Shown piece by piece: positions 17,953 through 26,788 of a stretch of DNA of 64,000 nt (within the stretch, counting starts at the first letter, position 1; every line of letters begins with the position of its first letter). The notes beneath the pieces were generated by a model. That model made no database searches and was not told the origin of the DNA. It was given only the letters and a program-made list of their open reading frames with translations. Source of the stretch: Trinickia terrae (GTDB lineage Bacteria > Pseudomonadota > Gammaproteobacteria > Burkholderiales > Burkholderiaceae). A program made the translations under genes and the position numbers. The stretch covers positions 137,723 through 201,722 of the forward strand of contig NZ_SWJE01000002.1 in assembly GCF_005144415.1 (NCBI RefSeq). The letters run 5' to 3'.

Positions 17953-18675
17953 TCAGTCGGCGTGCGGCAAGTGGATGCCGAGCTCGACGAAAAGCGACGC
18001 GTGGCGCGCGTATTGCGACGCGAAGCGCAGGCGCGTCGCGGCAACCAGGCATCGCAGTTCCGCGAGCGCCTGATCGAAGTGCTCGTTGATCAACACGTAC
18101 TCGGCTTCCGATGCATGCGCGATCTCGCTGCCCGCGGCAAGCAGGCGGCGTGTGATCACGTTCGGCTCGTCCTGGCCGCGCTTTTTCAGGCGCTCTTCGA
18201 GCGCGTTGAGCGAGGGCGGCAGAATGAAGATCTCGACCGCATTGCGAAACTGCTTCTTCACCTGCTGCGCGCCCTGCCAGTCGATTTCGAGCAGCACGTC
18301 ATGGCCGATTTTCATCTGCTCTTCGATCCACAGGCGCGAAGTCGCGTAGTAGTTGCCGTGCACTTCCGCGCTTTCGAGGAACTCGCCTTGCGCATGGCGC
18401 GCCAGGAAATCGTCGACGGTCGTGAAGTGGTAGTGCTGGCCGTCCTGCTCGCCGGGACGCGGGTTGCGCGTCGTGTACGAAATCGACAGACGGATGGCCG
18501 GATCTTGCGCAAGCAGCGCGTTCACGAGCGTGGACTTGCCGGCGCCCGAAGGCGCCACGACCATGAACAGGTTGCCGGGATAAACGCCCGCGTACGGATT
18601 GCGCGGCGCCTTGCGCGCGCCGCCGCCCGGGTTCGCTTCGTGCGGTTCTTGCGGTTGGTGGGTGTGGTCGGTCAT
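17953..18675 (-). CDS. gmk: Guanylate kinase
   Basis: It phosphorylates GMP to GDP. The 240-residue protein has the P-loop [17 protein letters not shown] near residue 40. GMP-binding elements follow: [16 protein letters not shown], the [15 protein letters not shown] segment and [16 protein letters not shown]. An N-terminal tail of about 35 residues, rich in His, Pro and Gly, is longer than in E. coli. ATG 18675 has GGAG of the yicC end (CTGGAGTGA) upstream, so translation is probably coupled; a GTG at 18687 overlapping yicC is a weaker alternative. Confidence 0.95.
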   Translation of the reverse strand: MTDHTHQPQEPHEANPGGGARKAPRNPYAGVYPGNLFMVVAPSGAGKSTLVNALLAQDPAIRLSISYTTRNPRPGEQDGQHYHFTTVDDFLARHAQGEFLESAEVHGNYYATSRLWIEEQMKIGHDVLLEIDWQGAQQVKKQFRNAVEIFILPPSLNALEERLKKRGQDEPNVITRRLLAAGSEIAHASEAEYVLINEHFDQALAELRCLVAATRLRFASQYARHASLFVELGIHLPHAD

Positions 18676-18683
18676 GTGCGTGG

Positions 18684-19607
18684 TCACTCCAGGTTCTGCA
18701 CTTGTTCGCGCATCTGTTCGATCAGCAGCTTGAGCGTCATCGACGAATCGGCGAGCTCCTTCGCCGCCGCCTTCGAGCCGAGCGTGTTCGCTTCGCGGTT
18801 GAGCTCCTGCATCATGAAGTCGAGCCGCTTGCCGACCTTGCCGCCCTTCTCGATGACGTGACGCGTTTCGTTCAAATGCGCGGTGAGGCGCGACAGCTCC
18901 TCGGCGATGTCGATGCGAATACCGTACATCGTCACTTCCTGGCGAATGCGCTCCGCGATCTCTTCGCGCGACACGATCGTCGCGGCGGAATCGGGCGCGG
19001 CGATGCCGAGCGCTTCCTGCAGGCGCTCGACGATCTTCTGCTGATGCTTGGCGATCAGCTCCGGCACGAGCGGCGTGATCCGCTGCACGATCGCTTCCAT
19101 CTCGGTGACGTTATTGAGCAGCATCGCGGCGAGTTGCGCGCCTTCGCGCGCGCGCACATCGATCAATTCGTGGATCGCCTGCTTGCCGCACGCGAGCACG
19201 GCGTCGCGCAGGTCTTCCGGCGACACGCCGCTCTCGGCGAGCACACCGGGCCAGCGCAGGATTTCACCGGTGCGCATGCGCTCGGCGCCGGGAAACGATT
19301 CGAGCACCGCGCGCTCGAGCGTGGCCAGCTGGTCGAGCGCGTCGCGATTGAGCGAGCCTGCGCTCGCCGTCTGCTCGCTGCGCTGCAGGTTGATCCGGAT
19401 GTCGACCTTGCCGCGCGAGAGCTTGTTCATCAGCATCTCGCGCAACGTCGGCTCACAGGTGCGAACGTCTTCGGGCATCCGGAAATTGAGGTCGAGAAAG
19501 CGCGAGTTCACCGTGCGCAACTCAACCGATACGCTCGCGCCGCCGGCGCCTGTGGCAGCCGCGAGCTCGCGCGTCGCGCTCGCGTAGCCTGTCATGCTGT
19601 AGATCAT
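18684..19607 (-). CDS. yicC: YicC family endoribonuclease
   Basis: YicC/YloC proteins are metal-dependent endoribonucleases with roles in RNA turnover and stationary phase. The 307-residue protein starts [14 protein letters not shown], the invariant SMTGYA motif. Its C-terminal DUF1732 domain contains [21 protein letters not shown] (in the order [13 protein letters not shown], then ANTLGSKA) and ends QVQNLE. Further ATGs upstream are not used because the family starts at MIYSMTG. The stop is 8 bases before gmk. Confidence 0.93.
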   Translation of the reverse strand: MIYSMTGYASATRELAAATGAGGASVSVELRTVNSRFLDLNFRMPEDVRTCEPTLREMLMNKLSRGKVDIRINLQRSEQTASAGSLNRDALDQLATLERAVLESFPGAERMRTGEILRWPGVLAESGVSPEDLRDAVLACGKQAIHELIDVRAREGAQLAAMLLNNVTEMEAIVQRITPLVPELIAKHQQKIVERLQEALGIAAPDSAATIVSREEIAERIRQEVTMYGIRIDIAEELSRLTAHLNETRHVIEKGGKVGKRLDFMMQELNREANTLGSKAAAKELADSSMTLKLLIEQMREQVQNLE

Positions 19608-19801
19608 CGTTCGTCTCGCGATAGAGGCCGTATGCGGCCGGTTGTCTGGAGACGCCCGGCGCGTACGAGGCGCAAGGCGTTGAACGCGCATTATCCCATT
19701 TTTACCGATCGCGCTTGGTTCAGGCCGGCGATGCTCCGGCGCGGCGTTGGCGCGATTCGATCAGCGGTAAAATCCAGGTTTTCCCTCCTCTCTCCTCCGA
19801 C

Positions 19802-20533
19802 ATGACCGACACCATCCAGCGCCCCAGCGGCCGCCGCGCCGACGCATTGCGCCACGTGCGCATCACGCGCCATTACACGAAGCATGCGGAAGGTTCGGTG
19901 CTCGTCGAATTCGGCGACACGAAAGTGATCTGCACGGCGAGCGTCGCCGAGCGCGTGCCCGAGTTCCTGCGTGATCGGGGCCAGGGATGGCTCACGGCCG
20001 AATACGGCATGCTGCCGCGCGCGACGCACACGCGCAGCGACCGCGAAGCCGCGCGCGGCAAGCAGACGGGACGCACACAGGAAATCCAGCGCCTGATCGG
20101 CCGCGCGCTGCGCTCGGTGTTCGATCTCGGGCGGCTCGGCCCGCGCACGCTGCACATCGACTGCGACGTGATCCAGGCCGACGGCGGCACGCGCACCGCG
20201 AGCATCACCGGCGCGTTCGTCGCCGCGCACGATGCCGTCGCGAAGCTGCTCGCGGCGGGCCGCATCGAGCAATCGCCGATCACCGACTACGTGGCCGCAA
20301 TCTCGGTCGGCGTCTACGAAAGCACGCCCGTGCTCGATCTCGACTACGACGAAGATTCGCAGTGCGACACGGACATGAACGTCGTCATGACGGGCGAAGG
20401 CGGCTTCGTCGAAATCCAGGGCACCGCCGAAGGCGTTCCGTTCTCGCGCGACGAGATGAACCGGCTGCTCGATCTCGCGCAAAGCGGTATTACGCAGTTG
20501 ATCCAGAAACAGAAAGAAGCACTGGGAGCCTAA
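19802..20533 (+). CDS. rph: Ribonuclease PH
   Basis: This phosphorolytic 3' exoribonuclease trims tRNA precursors. The 243-residue protein begins [17 protein letters not shown], with RPSGR and the tRNA/phosphate-binding region ([17 protein letters not shown]) and [14 protein letters not shown]. The catalytic-domain aspartates are in [20 protein letters not shown]. It is the first gene of the plus-strand rph-rdgB-hemW operon, divergent from yicC. An in-frame ATG 29 codons upstream is ignored because family members begin at MTD or close to it. Confidence 0.95.
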   Translation: MTDTIQRPSGRRADALRHVRITRHYTKHAEGSVLVEFGDTKVICTASVAERVPEFLRDRGQGWLTAEYGMLPRATHTRSDREAARGKQTGRTQEIQRLIGRALRSVFDLGRLGPRTLHIDCDVIQADGGTRTASITGAFVAAHDAVAKLLAAGRIEQSPITDYVAAISVGVYESTPVLDLDYDEDSQCDTDMNVVMTGEGGFVEIQGTAEGVPFSRDEMNRLLDLAQSGITQLIQKQKEALGA

Positions 20534-20534
20534 A

Positions 20535-21206
20535 GTGAGCGATCGTCCGCAAGCGCAAAGCAGCGCATTCTGGCCATCGGCCGGCGCGAGAAGCACGAGC
20601 GCGCCGCTCAAGCGCGTCGTCCTCGCGTCGAACAATCCGGGCAAGCTGCGCGAATTCGCGGCGCTCGCAAGCGCCGCGGGCATCGAGCTCGTCGCGCAGG
20701 GCGAGCTCGGCGTATCGGAAGCCGCGGAGCCGCATCCGACTTTTGTCGAAAACGCGCTCGCGAAGGCGCGCCACGCATCGAAGGAGACCGGCCTGCCCGC
20801 GCTCGCCGACGATTCCGGCCTGTGCGTGCGCTCGCTCCTTGGGGCGCCTGGCGTCTACTCGGCGCGCTACGCGCAGCTCGCCGGCGGCGAAAAAAGCGAT
20901 GCGGCGAACAACGCGCGCCTCGTCGAGCAGTTGAAGGACGAAGCCGATCGCCGCGCGTACTACTACTGCGTGCTCACGCTCGTGCGCCACGCCGACGACC
21001 CCGAGCCGCTGATCGCCGAAGGCCGCTGGCATGGTGAAATCCTCGATACCCCGCAAGGCGAAAACGGCTTCGGCTACGACCCCTACTTCTTCATTCCGCG
21101 ACTGAACGCGAGCGCCGCCGAGCTCGATCCTGCCGTGAAGAACTCGTGCAGCCACCGCGCGATCGCGCTGCGCGCGTTGCTCGCGCGGCTCTCGGAGGAC
21201 GCGTGA
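20535..21206 (+). CDS. rdgB: RdgB/HAM1 family non-canonical purine NTP pyrophosphatase
   Basis: It cleans dITP, XTP and similar nucleotides from the pool. The 223-residue protein has VVLASNNPGKLREFAAL (substrate-binding SNN-GK), TFVENALAKARHAS, LADDSGLCVRSL with the catalytic Asp, GAPGVYSARYA and GENGFGYDPYF. About 30 residues of N-terminal extension precede the core. GTG at 20535 is the start, one base after the rph stop. It overlaps the next gene by four bases. Confidence 0.94.
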   Translation: MSDRPQAQSSAFWPSAGARSTSAPLKRVVLASNNPGKLREFAALASAAGIELVAQGELGVSEAAEPHPTFVENALAKARHASKETGLPALADDSGLCVRSLLGAPGVYSARYAQLAGGEKSDAANNARLVEQLKDEADRRAYYYCVLTLVRHADDPEPLIAEGRWHGEILDTPQGENGFGYDPYFFIPRLNASAAELDPAVKNSCSHRAIALRALLARLSEDA

Positions 21207-22411
21207 GCGTGCAATCGACCGGCGCCGGCGTGATCAAGGCGTTCGTCGCGCCGGGCAGCATCCGCCTGAGCTCGCTGCCGCCGCTCGCGCTCTACGTGCA
21301 CTTCCCGTGGTGCGTGCGCAAGTGTCCGTATTGCGACTTCAACTCGCACGAATGGAAAGGCGAGCGCTTTCCCGAAGACGACTATCTCGACGCGCTGCGC
21401 GCCGATCTCGAACAGGCGCTGCCGCTCGTCTGGGGACGGCAGGTGCATACGGTGTTCATCGGCGGAGGCACGCCGAGCCTGTTGTCCGCGCGTGGGCTCG
21501 ACCGGCTGCTGTCGGACGTGCGCGCGCTGCTGCCGCTCGACGCCGACGCCGAGATCACGCTCGAAGCGAACCCGGGCACCTTCGAGGCCGAGAAGTTCGC
21601 GCAGTTTCGCGCGAGCGGCGTGAACCGGCTGTCGGTCGGCATCCAGAGCTTCAACGAGGCGCACCTGAAGGCGCTCGGCCGCATCCACGACACCTCGCAG
21701 GCGCGCCATGCCGTCGAGATCGCCGCGAAGCATTTCGACAACTTCAACCTCGACCTGATGTTCGCGCTGCCGCAGCAGACGCTAGAGGAATGCCGCGCCG
21801 ACATCGAGACGGCGCTGTCGTTCGCGCCGCCGCATCTGTCGCTGTATCACCTGACGCTCGAGCCGAACACGCTGTTCGCGAAGTTCCCGCCCGCTCTGCC
21901 GGACGACGACGCGTCGGCCGACATGCAGGACTGGATTCTCGAGCGCACTGCGGCGGCAGGCTACGAGCGCTACGAGGTGTCCGCGTATGCAACGCCCCAT
22001 CGGCAATGCAAGCACAACCTCAACTACTGGCGCTTCGGCGACTACCTGGGGATCGGCGCGGGCGCCCACACGAAGCTGTCGTTTCCGAACCGCGTCGTGC
22101 GGCAGGCGCGCTACAAGCATCCGGCGACGTTCATCGAACAGGCGCGCGCCGGCACACCCGTTCAGGAAGAGCATGAAGTCGGCGCGCACGATCTGCCGTT
22201 CGAGTTCATGTTGAACGCGCTGCGGCTCGCCGAAGGGTTTCCGGTGCATCGCTTCATCGAGCGCACGGGATTGCCGATGACGTCGATCGAGCCGGCGCTG
22301 CAGGAAGCGGAGCGGCGCGGGCTCATCACGCGAGACTTCGAGAAGATCGCGCCGACGCCGCTCGGGCAGCGCTTCCTCAACGACCTTCAGTCGCTTTTTT
22401 TGAAGGACTAA
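21203..22411 (+). CDS. hemW: HemW, radical SAM heme chaperone (HemN-like)
   Basis: HemW proteins bind heme and a [4Fe-4S] cluster and were formerly annotated as oxygen-independent coproporphyrinogen oxidases. The 402-residue protein has the radical SAM motif CVRKCPYCDF (CxxxCxxC) near residue 35, GGGTPSLL, EANPGTFE, GVNRLSVGIQSFN and a C-terminal HemN-type domain ending NDLQSLFLKD. The start GTG at 21203 overlaps the rdgB stop (GTGA) and has CGGAGG at 21193. The Cys that HemN uses after CxYC is not decisive, so HemW is preferred over true HemN. Confidence 0.92.
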   Translation: MSVQSTGAGVIKAFVAPGSIRLSSLPPLALYVHFPWCVRKCPYCDFNSHEWKGERFPEDDYLDALRADLEQALPLVWGRQVHTVFIGGGTPSLLSARGLDRLLSDVRALLPLDADAEITLEANPGTFEAEKFAQFRASGVNRLSVGIQSFNEAHLKALGRIHDTSQARHAVEIAAKHFDNFNLDLMFALPQQTLEECRADIETALSFAPPHLSLYHLTLEPNTLFAKFPPALPDDDASADMQDWILERTAAAGYERYEVSAYATPHRQCKHNLNYWRFGDYLGIGAGAHTKLSFPNRVVRQARYKHPATFIEQARAGTPVQEEHEVGAHDLPFEFMLNALRLAEGFPVHRFIERTGLPMTSIEPALQEAERRGLITRDFEKIAPTPLGQRFLNDLQSLFLKD

Positions 22412-22417
22412 GAGACG

Positions 22418-22451
22418 AAAATAGCGCGCACCGAAAGCGGGTGCGCTATTT
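22418..22451 (+). terminator. Terminator of the rph-rdgB-hemW operon
   Basis: Inverted repeat GAAATAGCGC...GCGCTATTTC around ACCGAAAGCGGGT, directly after hemW; ends in TATTTC rather than a long T run. Confidence 0.65.
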
Positions 22452-22456
22452 CGCGC

Positions 22457-22462
22457 TACAAT
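22457..22462 (+). promoter_or_regulatory. -10 element of tRNA-Ser(TGA)
   Basis: TACAAT 10 bases before the tRNA 5' end; the -35 falls in the preceding hairpin. Confidence 0.45.
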
Positions 22463-22472
22463 GGCGACCCTC

Positions 22473-22562
22473 GGAGGGCTGGCAGAGCGGTTGAATGCAC
22501 CGGTCTTGAAAACCGGCAAGGCTTTACGGCCTTCGTGGGTTCGAATCCCACGCCCTCCGCCA
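22473..22562 (+). tRNA. tRNA-Ser(TGA)
   Basis: 90-nt class II tRNA: acceptor GGAGGGC/GCCCTCC, anticodon stem CCGGT/ACCGG with loop CTTGAAA (TGA), long variable arm, T-arm GGTTCGAATCC, CCA at 22560-22562. Confidence 0.95.
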
Positions 22563-23641
22563 GAAAATACCGCAACAGATTGATTGAAAAGAAATCTCCT
22601 GAGCGCCCGGTATTCCAGCTACAAAGTCGGCTATCAAAGGATCAGCTCATCCCTCGCGCCTCGGCAGCGCCCCTCCAACGACTGTCATTGGAAACGCCCC
22701 GGCTGGAACGTCTTCACCGTGGACATCGACGAAATTCGTTACATGACAGCGGGCAAGCAGAACCAGCATTCGCCGACGTTTCCGAACGATCCTAGTTCGA
22801 CGCCCAAGCACTTGAAATCCGTCGGAAAGCCGCCCCCCTGAGGTCGCTCCAAATCCATGTACTGATGCAAACCATGCATATTCGCTTGGGCAACGCGATC
22901 TTTGTTCGCTCCTGATTAGCATGGTCGTCCAGGTACTCCCCGGTCACGAGCACGATCAGAGTGTAAGCGTCTTGTGCTGCGTCAACGAGTCGCTCCGGCA
23001 ACTCGGGCATCCGCATATTCGCTTACAGATAACTATCGGTCGTTTGTCAAAATCTGCCGATGGCACATGCGCTTAAACAACCGCAGCCGCAAGTGTTGAC
23101 TACCGGTCACACCGACTGCCGCACCATATTCGTAAATCTTCTGCACACCGGCCGCAGCATCCAGGTAGACGGGTTTTCGATTGGTTGCAAAAAACCGGAT
23201 ACATCACAGGCTGCTTCAGCGAATAGCCGAGTGCAAACGTTTCATAACAGCCCCGGTCGACAAAAACAGCGAGATTGACTGTTGAAACTTATCGTTATTG
23301 GCGAAGCTATGCCTGAAGGATTTCGGCGCGCACCTATCACGCTTGACGGGTGTCTCCCGCCAGCCTGAAGGGTGCAACAATTCGAACGAAATTTAGCCCC
23401 AGCGCCGGCAACCGCTGCCGCCGCCATCCATGCGAAATCCCGGGAGTGCTTAAAAAGCGAAACATCCCACTTATTATCTCGCGCGAGCAAAAAACCAATA
23501 AACATAAACAGCCCATCTACGGGTTTTTACGAATTAAGATCACAGCGATCTCCAAATCCTGTCAACCCTATCAGCTATTTACCCGTCTCCTCGCACATTA
23601 GATTACGCAGCAGGTCTCGTTTGACCCATTACGGAGGAGAG
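22563..23641. other. Gene-poor 1.1-kb region after tRNA-Ser
   Basis: It is mixed in composition, with A+T-rich stretches around 23440-23600. Short frames exist on both strands, for example 22792-23016 minus beginning MRMPELPERLVDAAQDAY. None has a convincing ribosome site and family match, and neighbouring frames look like decayed coding sequence. No repeat of the tRNA 3' end was found. ACGGAGGAGAG at 23631-23641 is the strong ribosome site of the next gene. Confidence 0.5.
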
Positions 23642-23830
23642 ATGAACCAAAAATCCCAACACCCCATTACCCCTTATGGTGTGGCCATTCATCAAGCCAT
23701 CGCCGAAGGCGACCTGAAGAATATGAAATCCCTGCTTACCCAGGCCGAATCGGTCGCCGAGCAACAAGGCGATTTGCTCACCGCGATCGAGTTTCTCAAA
23801 GTAGAAATCGCCAAGCTCGAACGCGTTTAA
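23642..23830 (+). CDS. DUF1843-type small peptide with GDL motif
   Basis: A 62-residue protein, essentially only a DUF1843-like domain: YGVAIHQAIAEGDLKNMKSL, then helical segments ending EFLKVEIAKLERV. The same YGxxxxQSxAxGDLxxMKxL pattern ends the next two proteins, so the three form one family. A very strong ribosome site (GGAGGAGAG) precedes the ATG. Small size, repetition and the adjacent radical SAM/SPASM gene fit a substrate peptide that is modified after translation, but no core residue is proven and there is no Cys. Alternatively the domain could be a docking module for the enzyme. Confidence 0.85.
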   Translation: MNQKSQHPITPYGVAIHQAIAEGDLKNMKSLLTQAESVAEQQGDLLTAIEFLKVEIAKLERV

Positions 23831-23884
23831 TCCGGCGGCGTTTTCGCGTCGCTGTTCATTGAAATCTCGACTCTAGGAGGCGGC

Positions 23885-24505
23885 ATGTCTGCAAGCAATC
23901 CCGTTGGGCTGTTCCCGGTTCGTTATCTGATCGGCACTGGAATGGCGGGAGCGCCAAGCCTGGGCCTCAACCTGCTCGTCGATACGCCCGAGCGCCGCGT
24001 CGTCGGCACGGCGGCGGTCACGCAGGCCGTGAATCCCCCGCTCGACTTTCACGCCGACGTCTGGGGCAGCTACACCTACCTGACGCTCATGCCGCCGGTC
24101 AATTCGCGCATCCTGGTGACCGCCGAAGGCAACAGCGGCGGCCCCACCTCCAACTCGATGGTTACGTTCAAGCTGCGTCTGCTGCTCAACAGCGACTGGC
24201 AGACCGGCGTCGCCACCTACGAGTATTGGGACAACGGGAGCTGGCATGAAGTGGCGAACGTGCCGGCCAAGATCGATCGCGAATTCGTGCCGCTGGAGCC
24301 AGGTCCGGTCATCCCGGGTTCGCTCAGCGTGGGCAACCGGATGCAAACGCTGTACGGCCCGTCCCTTCAGCAATCACGGGCATCCGGCGATCTGGCGCAG
24401 ATGAAGGCACTGGCGGCGTTCGCCCAGCAGCAGTTGAACAGCCGCGACGACATCACCTCCGCACTGGCGGCGCTCAAGGCCGAAATCGGCAAGCTCGGCG
24501 GCTAG
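23885..24505 (+). CDS. DUF1842 + DUF1843 two-domain protein (GDL motif)
   Basis: The 206-residue protein has an N-terminal beta-rich DUF1842-like domain (about 1-120: LFPVRYLIGTGMAG, LNLLVDTPERRVVGTAAVTQ, FHADVWGSYTYL). A short linker leads to a C-terminal DUF1843-like helical tail (LYGPSLQQSRASGDLAQMKAL and ALAALKAEIGKL). AGGAGG lies seven bases before the ATG. It has no signal peptide or membrane segment, so it is probably cytosolic or exported by an unusual route. It is in a row with the 62-residue peptide (54-base gap) and a paralogue, ahead of the radical SAM enzyme. The function is not established; it is a likely partner or substrate of that enzyme. Confidence 0.87.
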   Translation: MSASNPVGLFPVRYLIGTGMAGAPSLGLNLLVDTPERRVVGTAAVTQAVNPPLDFHADVWGSYTYLTLMPPVNSRILVTAEGNSGGPTSNSMVTFKLRLLLNSDWQTGVATYEYWDNGSWHEVANVPAKIDREFVPLEPGPVIPGSLSVGNRMQTLYGPSLQQSRASGDLAQMKALAAFAQQQLNSRDDITSALAALKAEIGKLGG

Positions 24506-24565
24506 CCGTCACTCGAACGATCAGGCTTCGCCACCACCCGCTTATTCCTTCCCGGAGTTATCGCC

Positions 24566-25144
24566 ATGTCCCAACCCAGTCTTTTTCACGTCACCTATTC
24601 CGTCGCAACGCCCGTCATCGGCGGCCCGCTGCTGACCCTGTCGCTCGTGGTCGACACCCCGAACAAAAAGGTCAACGGCATCGCCAGAATCACCCAGACC
24701 ACCAACCCGCCGCTGGAATTCCGCGCGGACGTCTGGGGGACCTTCAACACCGTGCAGCCGGTGCCGGCGCAAGAGCTCAACATTCTGACGCTGGACGGCA
24801 ATCCGAGCGGCCAGTACAGCCAGATCGCCGAGACCTTCCACTTCCACGGCGCCCTGCACCAGTGGCAGTCCGGCCAGGCCAGCTACCGCTACTTCGACGG
24901 CCACCGCTGGCATGCGGTCGAAAACGCGACCGTGACCTTGGAAAAGGAGACGCTGCCCACGCCGCCCAACCACGTCGTGCCGATGTACGCCGTCAGCCTC
25001 CAGCAATCGAAGGCAACCGGGAACCTGAGCCAGATGAAGCAGCTGGCCGCCCTGGCCGAGCAGCAGCTCGCCGATACTGAAACCATCAAGGCGGAACTCG
25101 ACAAGCTGAACGCCGAAATTGCCCGGCTCGAAGGCCACGCCTGA
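24566..25144 (+). CDS. DUF1842 + DUF1843 two-domain protein (GNL variant)
   Basis: A 192-residue paralogue of the preceding protein. Its DUF1842-like part starts SLFHVTYSVATPVIGGP and includes LSLVVDTPNKKVNGIARITQ and FRADVWGTF. The tail reads YAVSLQQSKATGNLSQMKQL, where the otherwise shared GDL is GNL, and ends LNAEIARLEGHA. CCCGGAG precedes the ATG. If the GDL Asp is a modification or recognition residue, this copy would be non-modified or differently recognised; that is inference. A perfect hairpin follows the gene before the radical SAM gene. Confidence 0.87.
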   Translation: MSQPSLFHVTYSVATPVIGGPLLTLSLVVDTPNKKVNGIARITQTTNPPLEFRADVWGTFNTVQPVPAQELNILTLDGNPSGQYSQIAETFHFHGALHQWQSGQASYRYFDGHRWHAVENATVTLEKETLPTPPNHVVPMYAVSLQQSKATGNLSQMKQLAALAEQQLADTETIKAELDKLNAEIARLEGHA

Positions 25145-25158
25145 GCGCAGGCCGGTTC

Positions 25159-25198
25159 GCCGCCGCGTGCCCGGCCGCAAGACCGGGCACGCGGCGGC
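25159..25198 (+). promoter_or_regulatory. Perfect 16-bp hairpin between the DUF1842/1843 genes and the radical SAM gene
   Basis: Arms at 25159-25174 and 25183-25198 are perfectly complementary (GCCGCCGCGTGCCCGG and its complement), with an 8-base loop and no T run. It likely acts as an mRNA stabiliser or partial terminator that makes the upstream small proteins more abundant than the enzyme. Confidence 0.7.
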
Positions 25199-25220
25199 TC
25201 CACAACGAGAGCGAAGCGAG

Positions 25221-26684
25221 ATGACCACGACCAGCCAGACCCCTGCCCGTTACCTGAGCGACAACGACTTCCAGCGCTACGTCCCTGTTCACGTCGTCTG
25301 GGAGATCACACTGGCCTGCGACCTCAAGTGCTTGCACTGCGGGTCCCGCGCCGGCCGCAGGCGGACGGACGAGCTGAATACCGAGGAGTGTCTGGAAGTC
25401 ATCGAATCGCTCGCCCGGCTGGGCACTCGCGAGATTTCGCTGATCGGCGGCGAAGCCTATCTCCGTAAGGACTGGACGCAGTTGATCCGCTCGATCCGCT
25501 CGCACGGCATGTATTGCGCGATCCAGACCGGCGGACGCAACCTGAACCCCAAGCGGCTCGAAGAGGCGGTCGAAGCCGGCCTCAACGGCATCGGCGTTTC
25601 GCTCGACGGGCTGGCGCCGCTGCATGACAAGGTGCGCAACGTGCCCGGCTCGTTCGACCGCGCCGTGGACACGCTCAAGCGCGCCCGCGCGGCGGGCCTT
25701 GCCATCAGCGTCAACACCCAGATCGGCGCCGCGACCATGAGCGACCTTCCAGCCCTGATGGACACCATCATCGAGCTGGGCGCCACGCATTGGCAGATTC
25801 AGCTGACTGTCGCCATGGGCAACGCCGTCGACAACGACGAGCTGCTGCTCCAGCCCTACCAACTGCTCGACCTGATGCCGCTCCTCGCGAAGCTCTACAA
25901 GGAAGGCGTGAGCCGCGGACTGCTGATGAACGTCGGCAACAACATCGGCTATTACGGCCCCTACGAGCACCTGTGGCGCGGCTTCGGCGACGAGCGCGTG
26001 CATTGGAGCGGGTGCGCGGCGGGCACGACGGTGCTCGCGCTCGAAGCCGACGGCACGGTCAAGGGCTGCCCGTCGCTGGCGACGGTCGGCTTTGCCGGCG
26101 GCAATGTGCGCGACCTGTCGCTGGAAGACATCTGGCGCACCAGCGAGGCCATCCATTTCGGGCGGCTGCGCTCGGTGGACGACATGTGGGGCTTCTGCCG
26201 CACCTGCTACTACGCCGACGTGTGCCGTGGCGGCTGCACCTGGACCTCGCACTCGCTGCTCGGCAAGCCGGGCAACAATCCCTACTGCCACTACCGTGCG
26301 CTGGAGCTGCAAAAGCAGGGGCTGCGGGAGCGCATCGTCAAGATTCAGGAGGCGGGCGCCGCGTCCTTCGCGGTCGGCCGCTTCGACCTCGTGACCGAGC
26401 GCATCGCCGATGGCGAGCCCGTGTCGAGCATCGTGCGGTCGGGGCAAGTCATCGAACTGGCCTGGAAGAACAAGGGCAAGCGCTCGCCCGACGTCGGACG
26501 GGTGCCGCCGCAGCTCGATCTGTGCCGCAGCTGCAACGGCTACATCTACCCGGGTGAGCACACGTGCCCGCATTGCGGCGCCGACGTCGAAGCCTCGGCG
26601 CAGGTCCACCGGCAGGAGACGGAATACCGTCATGCGTTGATGAACAAGCTCGAGCAGTTGCTTGGCTTACCGGCCTCGACGTAA
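25221..26684 (+). CDS. Radical SAM/SPASM peptide-modifying enzyme with C-terminal Cys4 module
   Basis: The 487-residue enzyme has the radical SAM motif CDLKCLHC (Cys33, 37, 40), GGEAYLRKDW and GISLDG-like IGVSLDGLAPLHD. A SPASM region follows with Cys in SGCAAGTT, KGCPSLAT, FCRTCYYADVCRGGC and YCHYR, enough to hold auxiliary [4Fe-4S] clusters. Beyond it lies a separate C-terminal module, LCRSCNGYIYPGEHTCPHCG, with two CxxC pairs like a zinc ribbon. SPASM proteins of this kind mature ribosomally made peptides. I recall a family described as GDL-motif-peptide-associated maturases, which fits the neighbours, but I cannot verify the match here. GCGAG precedes the ATG; the upstream open frame is not used. 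Confidence 0.88.
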   Translation: MTTTSQTPARYLSDNDFQRYVPVHVVWEITLACDLKCLHCGSRAGRRRTDELNTEECLEVIESLARLGTREISLIGGEAYLRKDWTQLIRSIRSHGMYCAIQTGGRNLNPKRLEEAVEAGLNGIGVSLDGLAPLHDKVRNVPGSFDRAVDTLKRARAAGLAISVNTQIGAATMSDLPALMDTIIELGATHWQIQLTVAMGNAVDNDELLLQPYQLLDLMPLLAKLYKEGVSRGLLMNVGNNIGYYGPYEHLWRGFGDERVHWSGCAAGTTVLALEADGTVKGCPSLATVGFAGGNVRDLSLEDIWRTSEAIHFGRLRSVDDMWGFCRTCYYADVCRGGCTWTSHSLLGKPGNNPYCHYRALELQKQGLRERIVKIQEAGAASFAVGRFDLVTERIADGEPVSSIVRSGQVIELAWKNKGKRSPDVGRVPPQLDLCRSCNGYIYPGEHTCPHCGADVEASAQVHRQETEYRHALMNKLEQLLGLPAST

Positions 26685-26788
26685 ACAATTTGGCGCGCTA
26701 ACGCCCGCCTTCTTCGGCCGGGATTCGCCTACTTCCCGCCGATCTGCTGGCCCGAGAATTAGATGCCACGAGAAGCCGCTATCCAATT

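Noticed and set aside
22647..23016. Minus-strand frames starting MRMPELPERLVDA and MLIRSEQRS
   Set aside because: Plausible local composition but no ribosome site, no family and early breaks; treated as possible decayed sequence only.
23060..23080. Possible sigma-54 promoter (TGGCACATGCGCTT)
   Set aside because: The -12 element lacks the required TTGC spacing, and no gene follows within a normal distance.
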